Source: Phallusia mammillata (lineage: Eukaryota > Chordata > Ascidiacea > Phlebobranchia > Ascidiidae). From it: DNA of 64,000 nucleotides. The notes under the pieces were generated by a model. It worked only from the letters and a program-made list of their open reading frames with translations. It was not told where the DNA came from and ran no database searches. The position numbers and the translations under genes are program-made. Numbering within the stretch: the first letter of the stretch is position 1; each line of letters begins with the position of its first letter. The DNA lies in the NCBI GenBank assembly GCA_003260075.1, contig QLIY01000371.1, positions 80,444-144,443 of the forward strand, written 5' to 3'. Shown in pieces: positions 25,639-39,600 of this stretch.

Positions 25639-28600
25639 GTATAGAACTTCATTTAAGACATTTGACAGTGTTTTTTCTACTTACATTGCATTAAAACATT
25701 AGGCATTTTTTTATTTTACTGTTTGGGGGGGGGGCGAGGTGAACATTGTTGTCGGAGGAAATGACAGCCCAATAAGGTATAGAACTTCATTTAAGACATT
25801 TGACAGTGTTTTTTACTACTTACATTGCATTAAAACATTAGGCATTTTTTTATTTTACTGTTTCCTTCCTAAATGACAGAGTTAAGGTATTTTTTTCATG
25901 TTATGAACATTTTACTTCACAGATTTACAACACAGTGATTTGTCAAACCTATGAAAAATGTGCAAAACATAAACACTAAAAATTCTGTTTTAAAAGAATT
26001 TATGTTGAAATTTTACTTCAGCTATTAATTATTTAGTGTAGGAACGACAGATTTTCAACCAGCTGATCTGATGCTGTAACAAAATCCTGATGTTTAATTT
26101 AAACATTTCTGCAGATTTTCACAGAAGGTGTACAACGTCGATGAAACTTCAAGATTTGTCTCAATCAAAGTTTTTCGTGGAATGGATGAAGGAGGGCAGC
26201 AGAGAGTTGGTCCTGATGACAGTGTTGTAAGTTTGGTTGTTGTTGCTGGGTTTCTATTTTAAATGTTACCAGTTTAAAGCTTTTCAACTTATCCAGGTGT
26301 CTGGCTATTTAAATAAATGAACATGTTTTATTTGTCATGAGGTGATCTCAGGCTCATGAACACCTTTCGCGGATGTATTTAAGTTTCCAGGAATGTGGGG
26401 GGGGGGGTTTTAAGAAGTAGAAAAAAACAGTTGCAGATACATTAAATGTAAAATAAATGAACATGTTTTATTTGTCATGAGGTGATCACAGGCTCATGAA
26501 CACCTTTCGCGGATGTATTTAAGTTTCCAGGAATGTGATGCAATACATTAGTTAATAAACAACTGATTCTGTTTGTATTGATGTTTTACATTTATTGTTG
26601 ACAATTATTTTTTCCAGCTGACTGTCTAAAACAAGAAATTCAATAAAACACTTTCTAATCCTGCTTAAATATTTATAAACCCAGGTTTCTGTTGATTATG
26701 AAGTTGTGGGGAACACAGCGACACCCGGTGTTGACTATATTGTTCCTGGAACAAAGATTGTTAGGTTCGAGGAAGGAGGCCATGAATCAACACTACAAGT
26801 ATGTAAATTGCATGACGCAATGTTGTTAGTCATACCAAATGGTCAATTCTAAGAAAATTATTTTGTATTAAAACTGTATTTGTCCTTCATTGAAAGTTCA
26901 ACATATTTTCTGCATATTTCCAACTAACATGTGGATTTTTTGTGTTTACTTCTTGTTACAAGCTTTTTGACACTGAATCTTATCATAATAACACCCAATG
27001 CTGCTACCTATTTGTGAATCTCATCAGACAAGAATCATATAAAAAAAATGTTTTTGTGCTCAATGATACAAAATACAGTGTCAATAGTTAATGTCATAAA
27101 AATCTGAAATGTGGGTCAATTGTAGCAACAGTAAATGCTATGTATGAAAAATTATTAAACATAGTACCTAAAATCTTTAAAAAAGGGAAGCCTTCCCTCT
27201 GGTTCGCTAAAATAATTTTGAATAACACTTCAAGTCACTAACAATAATATCATCCATAACACCAATTGATTTTACTTGTATCGCTTTAACTTTGGATTTT
27301 TTTTCAAGTTCCCTGAATTATTTTTTCACACAGATTTTTCTTGTTGACGACGATGACCCAGAGTTGGCTGAAAACTTCACTGTCCGTCTCCTTGACAACA
27401 CAATCCATGGCAACGCTATAGTTGCTCAGCCAATGACATGTACTGTTGTCATAGAAATGAATGACAAAGCAAATGGAGTCGTCGCGATCGATTTCAGCCA
27501 AGCAACATTTGATGCGAATGAAGACAAAAAAGCTTTTGTGTTTGATGCAGATGAAAATTCAAGGCATGTTGCCATCATACTTTTGGTTTGGGTTAAATAC
27601 TAAGAAGTGCACAAGCATTCGTAAGTCATTCATGTTTATAAAACTATTGCCCGTGCAGCCTAACTTTTGAGTTTTTCAATGTGCCACCTCCTAAATCATG
27701 TTTCAGTCAATTTCCATTACTATACAATAGGCAAGTTGCCAGTAGAAAGCATACCTTTGGTTTTTTTAGTCAGGAGTGAACAAGCATTAGCCATTCATGT
27801 TTATGAAACTAATACAGCCAACTTGCGTTGCTAACTTGCTGTGTTGTTATTCACCAAGCAAACTAAAACTCAATTCACTCAACTGAACTTATAAGTTTTT
27901 TTTGTGTAAAATAGGTTGAAAACCCGGAACCTTGTTTTAGTTTTTACCCACCTTGCAGTTTTGGGCAAGTAGTGAACAAATTTCATTGCAATAGGTTCCA
28001 AGACATTGCGCTGATCAGACACGGTGGAATGTTCCAACGAATCTCTGTTGATTGGAAACTGACTTGCAACTCCACTGATGATGTCATCGATGACATCACA
28101 CCGGTAGCTGGAACTGTTTATTTGGATGCGAACCAAACTACTTCGTCGATTGAATTTGAAGCAAAACAAGATGAAACACAGACAGAAGCTCTGTCCTGTT
28201 TGTTCAGGTGACAACAATTGCTTATTTGATTTAGTTCGTATTTTAATTTTTGTTTAAAACATAATTTTATGCAACATTTCTAAACTGCATTATTTGTTTT
28301 ATTAGTAGTTGTGGTACGTTGCAACCATGTTATCATTAACTAGTTAAATTCTATCACTGATGATGGCATGAGCATTTGCTGAAACGTTTGAACAATAAAG
28401 GGGGGGGGGCTTCATTGCAATAGGTTCCACGACATTGCGCTGATCAGACACGGTGGAATGTTTCAACGAATCTCTGTTGATTGGAAACTGACTTGCAACT
28501 CCACTGATGATGGGGGGGGGGTAACCTAAAAATCGTATTTCAATCTGACACAACTTTTTCTGCACCTTGAATTTCGATTCTCGTCCACAGAAATCATACT

Positions 28601-30829
28601 TCTTGCCTCGTGGGGGGGGGGCAACCTAATAACCGTATTTCAATCGGACACAACTTTTTCTGTACCTTGAATTTCGATTCTCGTCCACAGAAATCATACT
28701 TCTTGCCTCGTGGGGGGGGGGCTTTTTAAGTCTATTTGGGCCATTATATTCATCATTGTAGTTAAATTCTGTTCTTGTTCAATACTACAAATGTTGTCTT
28801 TTACACAATGTGCGTTTCTGTTACCATTCTGTGTGGGAAACACTTATAATAGATTATTACGTGAAATACTTCACCTTTTAAACAAAAATGTTGTTTTGTG
28901 CTGTAGCTGCATTAACACTTTGAAACTTTCCAGTTTACTCCCATCCACTCTAAGCGGAGGAGCTGAACTTGACTCACCAAGCGAAGCGATCGTGTTTCTT
29001 GCCGACACTTATGATGTCTATGGAGTTGTGGAAATTGACGAGGCAAGGGGGGGGGGTCAGTTTACTCCCATCCACTCTAAGCGGAGGAGCTGAACTTGAC
29101 TCGCCAAGTGAAGCAATCGTGTTTATTGCCGACACTTATGATGTCTATGGAGTTGTGGAAATTGACGAGGCAAGGGGGGGGGGTTAAGTGTGTAAGGATC
29201 CGCATAAAAACGAAACCTTAGAAAATCACTAAAGATTATTTCCTTGAAAGCTAAAATAGCAATCTTTGGTGGTTTTCTGAGGTTTAGTGAGAGCCGCAAA
29301 ATAAGTAGTTGGGAGCCGCATGCGGCCCTGAGAGCCGACGTTTGAAAATCACTGGTTAAAACCAATGTTGACCAATTGTTTTTTATGATGTTTATGTTCC
29401 AGGAAACTGTCCATAGAAATCGTACGTGAAGGGGGAAGAGTCGGCGAAGTTGAAGTTTTCTACTCCTCATCCTACATACCTCGTGGAGAAAATGAAGCAA
29501 TGCCGGGAATACTGGATGAGAGCAACGGGAGATTTGTCTTCGTGGAAGGGCAAGGTAAAAAATTTATTTATTTCATATAACGTGTAACTTTCACTTTAAA
29601 TTTGAAATTATATAAAAATGATATCAAATTGTGACACTGAATGTATTGGTGACTTGAACAGTTTGTGATGAACTCTAAAAACGTCTTTGTGCAGTTATTT
29701 CTGGCCCGGTGAATATTTTAGCGCCATGTTGCTGCTCAGATTTGTTTCACCAAGCGAAATAAACTCAACTTAACAAAAACTATTTTTATTCAACAGAATG
29801 GGGGGGGGGTACCCACAGGTCGATCGCAAGCCCCTCATTCCTCCAAAGACCCCAAGAATCTCGACACAAAACATCACATTGCAAGGGGGGGGGGGATGCC
29901 GGGAATACTGGATGAGAGCAACGGGAGATTTGTCTTTGAGCAGGGGCAAGGTAAAACTTTCTTTTATTTCATATCACATGTTACTTTTAAATCCTTGTAA
30001 ATTGATTCTGGGAATCATTTCCTGTTCTATTGCCAAACGATTTCCACCTTTCATTATATATCTCAAGTTGGGAAATGTTTATTTCCAGGTTAAAATCAGT
30101 ATAAAGAACAAACGTATTTCGCTAAAAGAGCATCTTCAGCGTCTATAAAGGGCAATAAAAGGGATTAAAATTAGAAAAAGTTGACATGTAACTTTCACTT
30201 TTTGAAAATGAAATTAAATAAAAATAATATCAAATTGTGACACTGAATGTTGGTGACTTAAACATTTTGTGATAAAATCTAAAAACGTCTTTGTGCAGTT
30301 ATTTCTGGCTCGGTGAATATTTTAGCGCCATGTTGCTGCTCAGATTTGTTTCAGCTAAGCGAAATAAACTCAACTTAACAAAAACTATTTTTATTCAACA
30401 GAATCACATAGAATTGAAATAGAAATTAAAGAAGACGCATTTCTTGAACTTGATTCCCATTTCCTGTTTCAACTGAACAATGTTAAACTGGTGAGAACAT
30501 ATTTTCCCAACAACAACAATCTAATACAATCATGGTTATATTCATTAAGCCGCCAAGCGCAACCGCCTTGTGATCACAAGGTCATGGGTTCTAATCCCAT
30601 CTCGGTCGCTTGTGTTTCCCTGAGCAAGAAACTTGAGCGGCATTGCTCCAACCCAGTGGTTTCCTGATAGGTTGAACTAAATTGAAGTCACCAACGGCTT
30701 AGGTCGAAAAAATCCAATAAAACATGATACAACAGACTTGCGATAAAAACAGGCAGCTCGATGGCGGACTTGTTATGAGCTTAACACATTCAGGCATTGC
30801 CCGCCCACCGAGGATAAAAATGAAACAAA

Positions 30830-30861
<32 letters not shown>

Positions 30862-33800
30862 AGCCTTGCCAACGGTGAAGTCGGATTTAAAGATGTTGAA
30901 GATATCCGTGTTGATGAACCACTGGATGGCGCTGGACCACTGACAGTCGTCATTGGGGGGGGGGGAGTCTTGCCAATGGTGAAGTCGGATTTAAAGATGT
31001 TGAAGATATTCGTGTTGATGAACCACTGGATGGCGCTGGACCACTGACAGTCGTCATTAAGCTGCACAGAGAGGGTATGATCTTTATGTGAACTTTATTT
31101 TATTGTTTATGAAAATCATTGTTTATGAAGCTACGGAGACTTTTACTTGAATTTTTATAAGTTTTATCTGTTTGAAATTTGTTTTGACAACTTTGGAATA
31201 AGTGGGAAACATTCAGTATCAGTGTTTGTACTTGGAAGCAATATCTAGACCAGTGGTTCCCAACCTTTCGTTGACCGTGGCCCCCAAAAGTAACTTTTGA
31301 GCCTTGTGGCGCCCTTCAAGTAACCCTGTAGGACCTGTGGCCCCCTTAAAAATGTAAATGGCAATCTCGTGTTGGAATTCGGTTCTATTTCGGCTTTAAA
31401 CAGGTAGAATCGCACAAACAAAAATCCGTTATCGTGAAAAACTGCAATACAGACAAATAGTATGTGAAATAGTCGATTAAATAAGGGTATAAAGTTAAAA
31501 AGAAAACGGCTTTTAGTGGGTGTTTCAGGTGAACCTACACCTGTGGCCCCCCTGGGGGGCCATGGGCCCTGGTTGGGAACCACTGATCTAGACGAATATA
31601 ACGACCCAAATAGATGTAAAAAACGACATGCTTCATTGTTCAAACGTTTCGGCAAATGCTCATGCCATCATCTGTGATATGAGGGGCCACATCAGTTAAA
31701 TTACTGTGTGTTTCAAACTTACCAGGTTTGTCTGGTGAAGCGAATGTGGAATTGTCGTACCGAAGTATCGGTGATCGGAAGGCGGAGGTTGGATCCGATT
31801 TCACTCCCGGCCCCGATAACATATTTATGGCTCCTGGTCAGAGTGAGGTTTCCATAGAAATCACAATCCTACCGGATGATTTGCCGGAATTGGAGGAAAT
31901 TATCACCGTTAGACTTGATAGGTTTGTTACACAATGACTCTTAGTCTAAAAAATCTGAAAACCTTGACCAAAACAATATTAGACAAGTGTAAACAAGTCA
32001 TGTTAAAAATAAAGGGTGGTTTGTGTGAAGACAGTAGATTTTTAGAGAGGCTAAGTTTAATATATTCATACTGGGATCAACTCTAAAGCGTCGATGGAGA
32101 CCAGGCATCACGGCATACATATCGATAAATCATTGTACGCCAAGCCTATTAAAGGCGCTGTACCGAATCAGCCGGTCTCCCAAGCATTCCTATATGGCAA
32201 GTCACAGGCTAGATTAACGTAGCCTGCGGTGGGATTCGAACCCACGACAGGAGCTTTTCCGGGACTCGCGTTTACCGACTGAGCTACACAGGCTATATTC
32301 ATTAGCTTGTTTTTGATTATTTCCCCATTTCTACAAACTAAACCATCTAAGTCTAATTGCGAAATGGGGGGGGGGGAATTGTGTGAAACAATAGTTTTAT
32401 AGATTGGCTAAGATGTATACATTCATACTGGGATCAGCCCGGAAGCGTCGATGCAGACCAGCGATCACGGCGCACATATCGATAAATCATAGTACGCCAG
32501 GTCTGTTCAAGGCGTTACACCGAATCAGCCGGTCACCAAGCATTCCCATATGTTAAGGCACAGGCTGGAAAATTCTAGCCTGCAGTGGGATTCGAACCCA
32601 CGACAGAAGTTTTCCGGGACTCACGCTCTACCAACTGAGCTACACAGGCTATATTCATTAGCTTGTTTTAGAGGGGGGGGGGCAAGGGTTTTGAAACAAA
32701 ATTCGTAAAATGTTAAAGTTTTTTGGTTTTAATTTTTTAAATGTAGGCTTTTGGTATTTGCAAATGTGTAAGTATGATTGGTAAAACGTTGTTTTTTAAT
32801 TCGAGTTTTGAATTTATGCATTGGTATCAAGTCTGTCATGACGTTTTTACTCCACATTTTTTAAATTCATCACTTTTTTATTAATAGGAAAACGAGTCAC
32901 AAAGTGTGATTGTGACGATACAAAGAGAGCGGGGGGATTTAGCAAACCGACATGTTCTGTGTGACGTCATACCGGATGGAGGTTCTCAGTTCTATGGAGT
33001 TCCACGCGAGTTGGTTTTCAGACCAGGTGGGTTTGGTGTTAACAATGTTGGGGTTTTATAGGTGTCATTTTTGTCATTTTTCTCAGTCGATGTTAACATA
33101 TATTCACGAGGATAGAGCTATGATGTGCTGAAATGTCTCATAAAATTGTTATTATTCAATCGAACACGCATGGCTTTTCAGCTTGTTACTCCAGACAAAG
33201 AGTGCCGTTAGATCGCTATATTAGCCGATACGGACAATATCTTGGCACCAGCTGCCCTGTTGATTACTTTTGGTCGAAACAGTGTGCACTGTCTGCAGCT
33301 TAGCCTATCATGTTTTGGCTACATAGATTTTATATTTATTGTGCTTTGATGCTTCATATTAATCATATTAATAACTATTTGGGAACACTATGCACGGACT
33401 TGAAAAGTTCTATATACACCACTACCTTGNATATTTATTGTGCTTTGATGCTTTATATTAATTATATTAATTACTATTTGTATCCGATAAACAATGTTGG
33501 ATAAACTTATTCTATTCAAAACCCGTGCTTATTTTGCTGACACATGTAACCTATCTTTATGACGCAAAGTGTTTCTGATTCAGGTAAAAGATTCGAAGCA
33601 ATTTCTTTGATTCCAAAAGACGACGAAATTCCCGAACTTGACCTCAATTACACAATCGGTGAGTTCAAGTTCATCTCGAACATCCAACTAATTTGTCACG
33701 AAATTTTTCGACACTTTTGTTGTGTAGTTTTGCGGGAATATGGGAATCCAGCCAGCGTTCTGGGTGAGCGCACATCCATCCACGTGACCATATTAGCCAA

Positions 33801-36584
33801 TGACGAGCCTCACGGAGTGTTTGAATTTGCTGACGAAGGCGGGAAGGGGGGGGGGCTCTCATCACCAGCTGCCCTGTTGAGTACTTATAGGTCGAAACAG
33901 TGTGCACTGTCTGCAGCTTAGCCTATCATGTTTTGGCTACATAGCTTTTATATTTATTGTGCTTTGATGCTTTATATTAATTATATTAATTACTATTTGT
34001 ATCCGATAAACAATGTTGGATAAACTTATTCTATTCAAAACCCGTGCTTATTTTGCTGACACATGTAACCTATCTTTATGACGCAAAGTGTTTCTGATTC
34101 AGGTAAAAGATTCGAAGCAATTTCTTTGATTCCAAAAGACGACGAAATTCCCGAACTTGACCTCAATTACACAATCGGTGAGTTCAAGTTTATCTCGAAT
34201 ATTCGACAAAAATGTCACGAAAATTTTTCTCAAATTTGTCACGAAAATATTTCACAAATTTGTCACGAAAATATTCGACACTTTTGTCACGAAAATATTG
34301 GATACATTCGTTGTGTAGTTCTGCGGGAATATGGGAATCCAGCCAGTGTTCTGGGTGAGCGCACATCGATACACGTGACGATATTAGGCAATGACGAGCC
34401 TCACGGAGTGTTTGAATTTGCTGACGAAGGCGGGAAAATGCTGACTCGGCAAAGCATTGGTGGGTTTCAAACTTTGCATTGTGTGGCGGATAAAAGTGAA
34501 AGATGATTTTTTTTGAAGGTGAAAGCAAAGGTTCGACAAGTTTTGTTGCGTCATACTCAGTCAAGCGGAACCGCGGCACGTACGGTCACGTGACTGTCGA
34601 TTGGAAGCTGTTGCCAGGGGAAACCGATGACGGGGGGGGGGACGTGGTTGAAGGTGAAAGGTGATTTTCTTTGAAGGTGAAAGTAAAGGTTCGACAAGCT
34701 TTGTTGCGTCATACTCAGTCAAACGAAACCGCGGCACGTATGGTCACGTGACTGTCGATTGGAAGCTGTTGCCAGGGGAAACCGATGACGTCACCCCGAC
34801 AAGTGGAACGTTGGAGTTTGCTGATGGCCAATCGGAGGTAAGTTTGTTGAACTGTAGGTGACCAGTGGATGTCGCAACACAATATTATGTGATGAACTTG
34901 ATTCTTGGTGTTGCTTGGTAGGGATGAGCCGAGCCGAGCCAGAACCCGAGTACTCGGTACCGAGCGGGGGGGGGGGGGGGGGGGGGGGGCCTATAGTGTC
35001 GAAAGGGTTGCCAAGAATAAAATGACTGTTCTGAAAATTGCGTTGGATAGAGGAAAAACGATATTATAAGGGCTTGTACAGCTTAATTTACCGCTGGTAG
35101 CGTAAGATCCTTGGGAAGCTACAAAACTGGCGTGAAATTGTAAATGTTGAAGACGTCACAATGCACTTAACGTGAGATGTTCAGTGTTCGACCAAATAGA
35201 ACATTTACAGTTTTAGCACATCCCGATTACTTGACATTATAAACAACCTGTGTGTGTTTCAGGGAATTATAACTCTACAGTCTTTGTCCGACGATATTCC
35301 GGAGCCAATGGAAGAATTCACAATTTTCCTCCACAACGCGACGATGGGAGCCGATGTAGGGTTGATCCGAAATGCTTCACTCATCATTAAGCCAAACGAC
35401 AAAGCCATTTATTTCAAAGGTTGGTTTTCACCCATGGACCGATTGGCAACGGTTTCTTAATCAGTTGTGAATGTTTTTTTCCTGTCCGATCCCATGATTT
35501 CGGCTACAGTTGTGTTCAAGTGATTTGTAAAAAAACATTAATCACATTGCGCCAGGCCTATTAAAGGCGTGTACCGAATCAAGTGGTCTCCCAAGCATTT
35601 CCATATGACAAGGCATAGGCTAGAAAATGTAGCCTGCGGTGGGATTAGAACCCACGACAGGAGTCTTTCCGAGACTCACTCTACCAACTGAGCAACGCAG
35701 GGGGGGGGGGGGTTGGCAACGGTTTCTTAATCAGTTGTGAATGTTTTTTTCCTGTTCGATCCCATGGTTTCGGCTACAGTTGTATGTTAGTCATTTGTTC
35801 ATACAACACAGCAGAAATTGCTTCCACGAAGCCGGTGGTTCCCTACCTTTTTTGTCCTGTGCACCCTTTTAGTCGACATTCAAATCTAATTCCCCCCTAC
35901 AAATTTGGGTTGGCTAAAAGATCGTGCAGCAACAACACATAGCACAGACAGCCAGTGAGAGACTAATATTGTGACGCAAATTACCCCCTAGTGGGGAATT
36001 CCCCCATGGTTGGGAACCACTGCCTTAAGCAATGCCATAGCTGTTGAGGCAAGAAACAACTTAACCTGATGTTTGTGATAAGGTGATGAGGATGTTGATG
36101 TAAGGGAAGGAGAAGATCTGATGCTGACCATCCATCGGGAGGCGACAGGATCGGATCAAACCTCGATCAGATTCCGAACATTCGTCATCAACAATGATGG
36201 GGGGGGGGCGTTGATGTGAGGGAGGGAGAAGATCTGATGCTGACCATCCATCGGGAGGCGACAGGGTCGGATCAAACCTCGATCAGATTCCGAACATTCG
36301 TCATCAACAATGATTCAACGGTGATCCCAGCCACTCCAGGGAAAGACTTTGATGACGTCACTACTGATGACGTCACCAATATGGTTGAGTTTTTACCGGG
36401 AGTGCTGGATGTTAGGATCAGTGTCCACGTGACTCAAGATGAGGATCCTGAAGATGATGAAGTATTTTATGTTGAGGTAAACATTGTTGTTGATTTGTTA
36501 TGTTTAATCAAATTAAAAAAATAAAATAAAATTAAACACCAGTTGGTTTGTTTATACCAGGAGGTAAAAGTTATTGCGATTTTT

Positions 36585-36679
<95 letters not shown>

Positions 36680-39600
36680 GCTGATGTGAAGGTGATGATA
36701 ACATTGTATTAATATGTGTTGCCAACTTTCTGACAGTTATATCACACCAGTTTCCTGACATTTGATCTAGCATCATATAAAGCAAAGCTGGGTGTAAATG
36801 GAAACATTCACAAATGTAGTAAAGTTTATAAGTCAAGTCTCGTTAAATCTGATTGAAATCAAGCTGAGCTCTTAAAAGCCATTACGTGCATAAACTGCTA
36901 CATTTCACATAACCGAAATATTTTCTGACTAAATTTATGCGACTTTCCTAAACTGAAAAAACGCACAAGTGTTTATTTTGTATGTTTTGTATAGAATTAA
37001 TTGTGATTGAACTTTAATTATTTGGTAGATGCTATTGTTAATAATTTCAACCCTTCGTTAGTTTTTGTAAAAGTTCGGTAACTTTAATAATCTCTCAGTT
37101 GTTCGGAACTCGTGGTGATTACGTCACATACGGAAACACTCGAATTCGTGCAACAATTGTTCAGAATGACAATGCCAATGGAGTGTTTAAGTTCGATGCG
37201 CCTTATGACATAACAATGAAAGAGGGAATCTCACAAACCATCACGTAAGTGACGACATAATTGAGTTAGTGACTAGTTTTAATCTTGTAAGGTTTTTGGA
37301 ATTTTTGGGGTTGTCGCAAAAAGCTTAAATGTTGTGATGTCAGTTGTGATGAAAATAAATTCAATACTGTGATCAGCCCTTAAGATACAGACCAGCAATA
37401 ATGGCACACTCATATGTAAATCACAGTACGGCAGGCCCAATAATGGCATACCACTCCTGTTGTGGGTTTGAATCCCACTGCAGGCTAGAATTTTCTAGCC
37501 GGTGCCTTGCCATATGGGAATGCTTGGTGACCGGCCGATTTGGTATCACGCCTTTAATGGGCTTGGCGTAGGCCTACTGTGATGTTGCGCTGTCTTTGTT
37601 CATCAAGAAAAGTATATTTTTTGTTTTTCAACAGGATTATGCGATCTCGTGGCGAGTTTGGTGACGTTGATGTTCATTGGAAAATTATTCGTCACAATGA
37701 CAGTACTAGTGATGTCATAATGCAACTTGCTGCACAGGTTCGGAAACGATTTTGCAATCCGACTTGAAACCAAAAATTCTTGGATCTAAAGAGGACTTTT
37801 GTATCTTTTCAGGAACAAGCCAGTGATGAATTTGTTGAAAATGAGGGAATTGTTTCGTTTGTGGAAGGTCAAAGTTCAGGGGAACTCGTTTTGACCCCGA
37901 AATCTGATTCAATTCCTGAATACGAAGAAGATTTTGTTCTTGTCCTGCTCAATGTTTCAAGTAAGATTAAATATTTTGTGCACAGTTTGAGATAAATTCA
38001 TGCACAACGCTTGCCTTCATATTGTTGTCACTCACAACACAATGCAGCACGAAATGTAAAAGTCAACTACAAATATGTTTAACATGGGTTTGTTTTTGAG
38101 ATAAATCAATGAACAATTGTTTATTGGATGATCCTTACATCGCCTTGCAAATGTAGTGGTTGACATGCAAAAGCTTTAGATTTACATAAACTTCTAATAT
38201 TACCCGATGCCCTAATTTGAATATGAAATAATTCCTGTTTGAATGTAGTGTGTCAAAGATTTGTTCATTGTTTGTGTTTGTATGATGTTTCAATGTTTCA
38301 AGAAAGAGTTTGATGAAACATTTTTGTGCATGGTTTAAGATAAATTCATGGACAGCGCTTACCTTGCCTTGTGGCAAATAGTGTTAAAGTAAACTGCAAA
38401 TTCGTTTAACATAAGTTAGCATTTTCCCCGGAAAACCTTATTTTATCGTGGATGTTGTGAAAGTGTTTTGTGACTTTCAACTTATTTCCCCATCAGATGG
38501 AAAACCTCGACTTTCATCGAACACAAGCGAACTTTTGGTGAAAATCAAAGTTGAAATTAACGACTTTCCCAAAGGCTGGATTTCTGTTGGGACTTCGCAT
38601 GCGGAAATTGCTGAGGATGTGGAAAAAAGGGAAGCAGCGGAAATTGTGGAAAATACGGAAGAGAAGGAAATTCAGGAAATGCGGAATCACACAATTGTGG
38701 AAGTTGAACGGAGAATGGGAACTGACGGAAATGTAAAGGTGAGATCCGTGTTTTCATTTTTTCACCTGTTATTTTCAACCAGATGAGCTTTTTGATTTGT
38801 TGTGAAACGAAAGTAATTTTGATTTGATTTTAAGGGCTAAGTTTGCAAACTTTTCATTTGTTTTCCAGACCTTGTGGGAGATTTATCCGGCCAATGAGAT
38901 TCCAGCTTTTCGCTGCAAGGATTTGTTGCTGTCTTCCACACCACATGGTGGAGCTGTTGTCACAACTGGACGCGAACATTCTGACACTTTTGCAATGAAG
39001 TTTCAAAAAGGTCGGTTTCACTTTCCGGGAAATTTGTAAAAATCAGCAAAAAATGTTTGGTTTCAAATTTTTTGTGTTCAAGGTGTATTACGATATTACG
39101 ATAATTGTTTTACTGTCGATTGTTTTGGTTTTCATATCAAATTCTCTTAGTCGTTCCCATGTTTCAGGAAATTTAAGAAAATCAGTAAAGATTTTTTGGG
39201 TTTTAAAATATATTTGTGTTATGTTAAGTGGTTGTCAAAATATTGCGGTAATTTTTTTCTTGTCCATTTTTTTATTTTCTTGTAAGATTTTTTTGCATCA
39301 CATTTAGGTTCGTTTGTTGTTGTTGGAAATTCCGACCAACCAAGTTTTCAGCAAAGTGGATTCAGTTTTTCAATCTGGTTGAAACTGGATCAAACCGGTT
39401 CTGGTGGGAGTGGGGAAGAATCTGTGACTCTGCTGCCTCTGGTGTCGAAACATCAAAATCAAACTTTGTTGTTTTCAATCAGTGTGGAAATAAATGATGA
39501 CGAAACAACAGTTCTGTTCAAATATAGGTTTGTGGCCAACTTCGTATATTTAATTGATAAAATTCTTAATATTATTTGGTTTAGATGTAAGTTCAGAAAA

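Noticed and set aside
30700-31067. Long Gly-rich and Pro-rich reading frames over G runs (also near 36600, 45080, 51170, 55200, 59430, 60970)
   Set aside because: They exist only because the frame crosses a homopolymer that I take to be a gap placeholder.
32221-32294. Functional tRNA gene on the minus strand
   Set aside because: The anticodon loop lacks U33, the anticodon stem pairs poorly and the sequence repeats with a common body, so it is a SINE head.
39053-39307. Hydrophobic frame before the LamG exon
   Set aside because: It is T-rich intron sequence read in frame; the exon starts at 39308 after a TTTAG acceptor.
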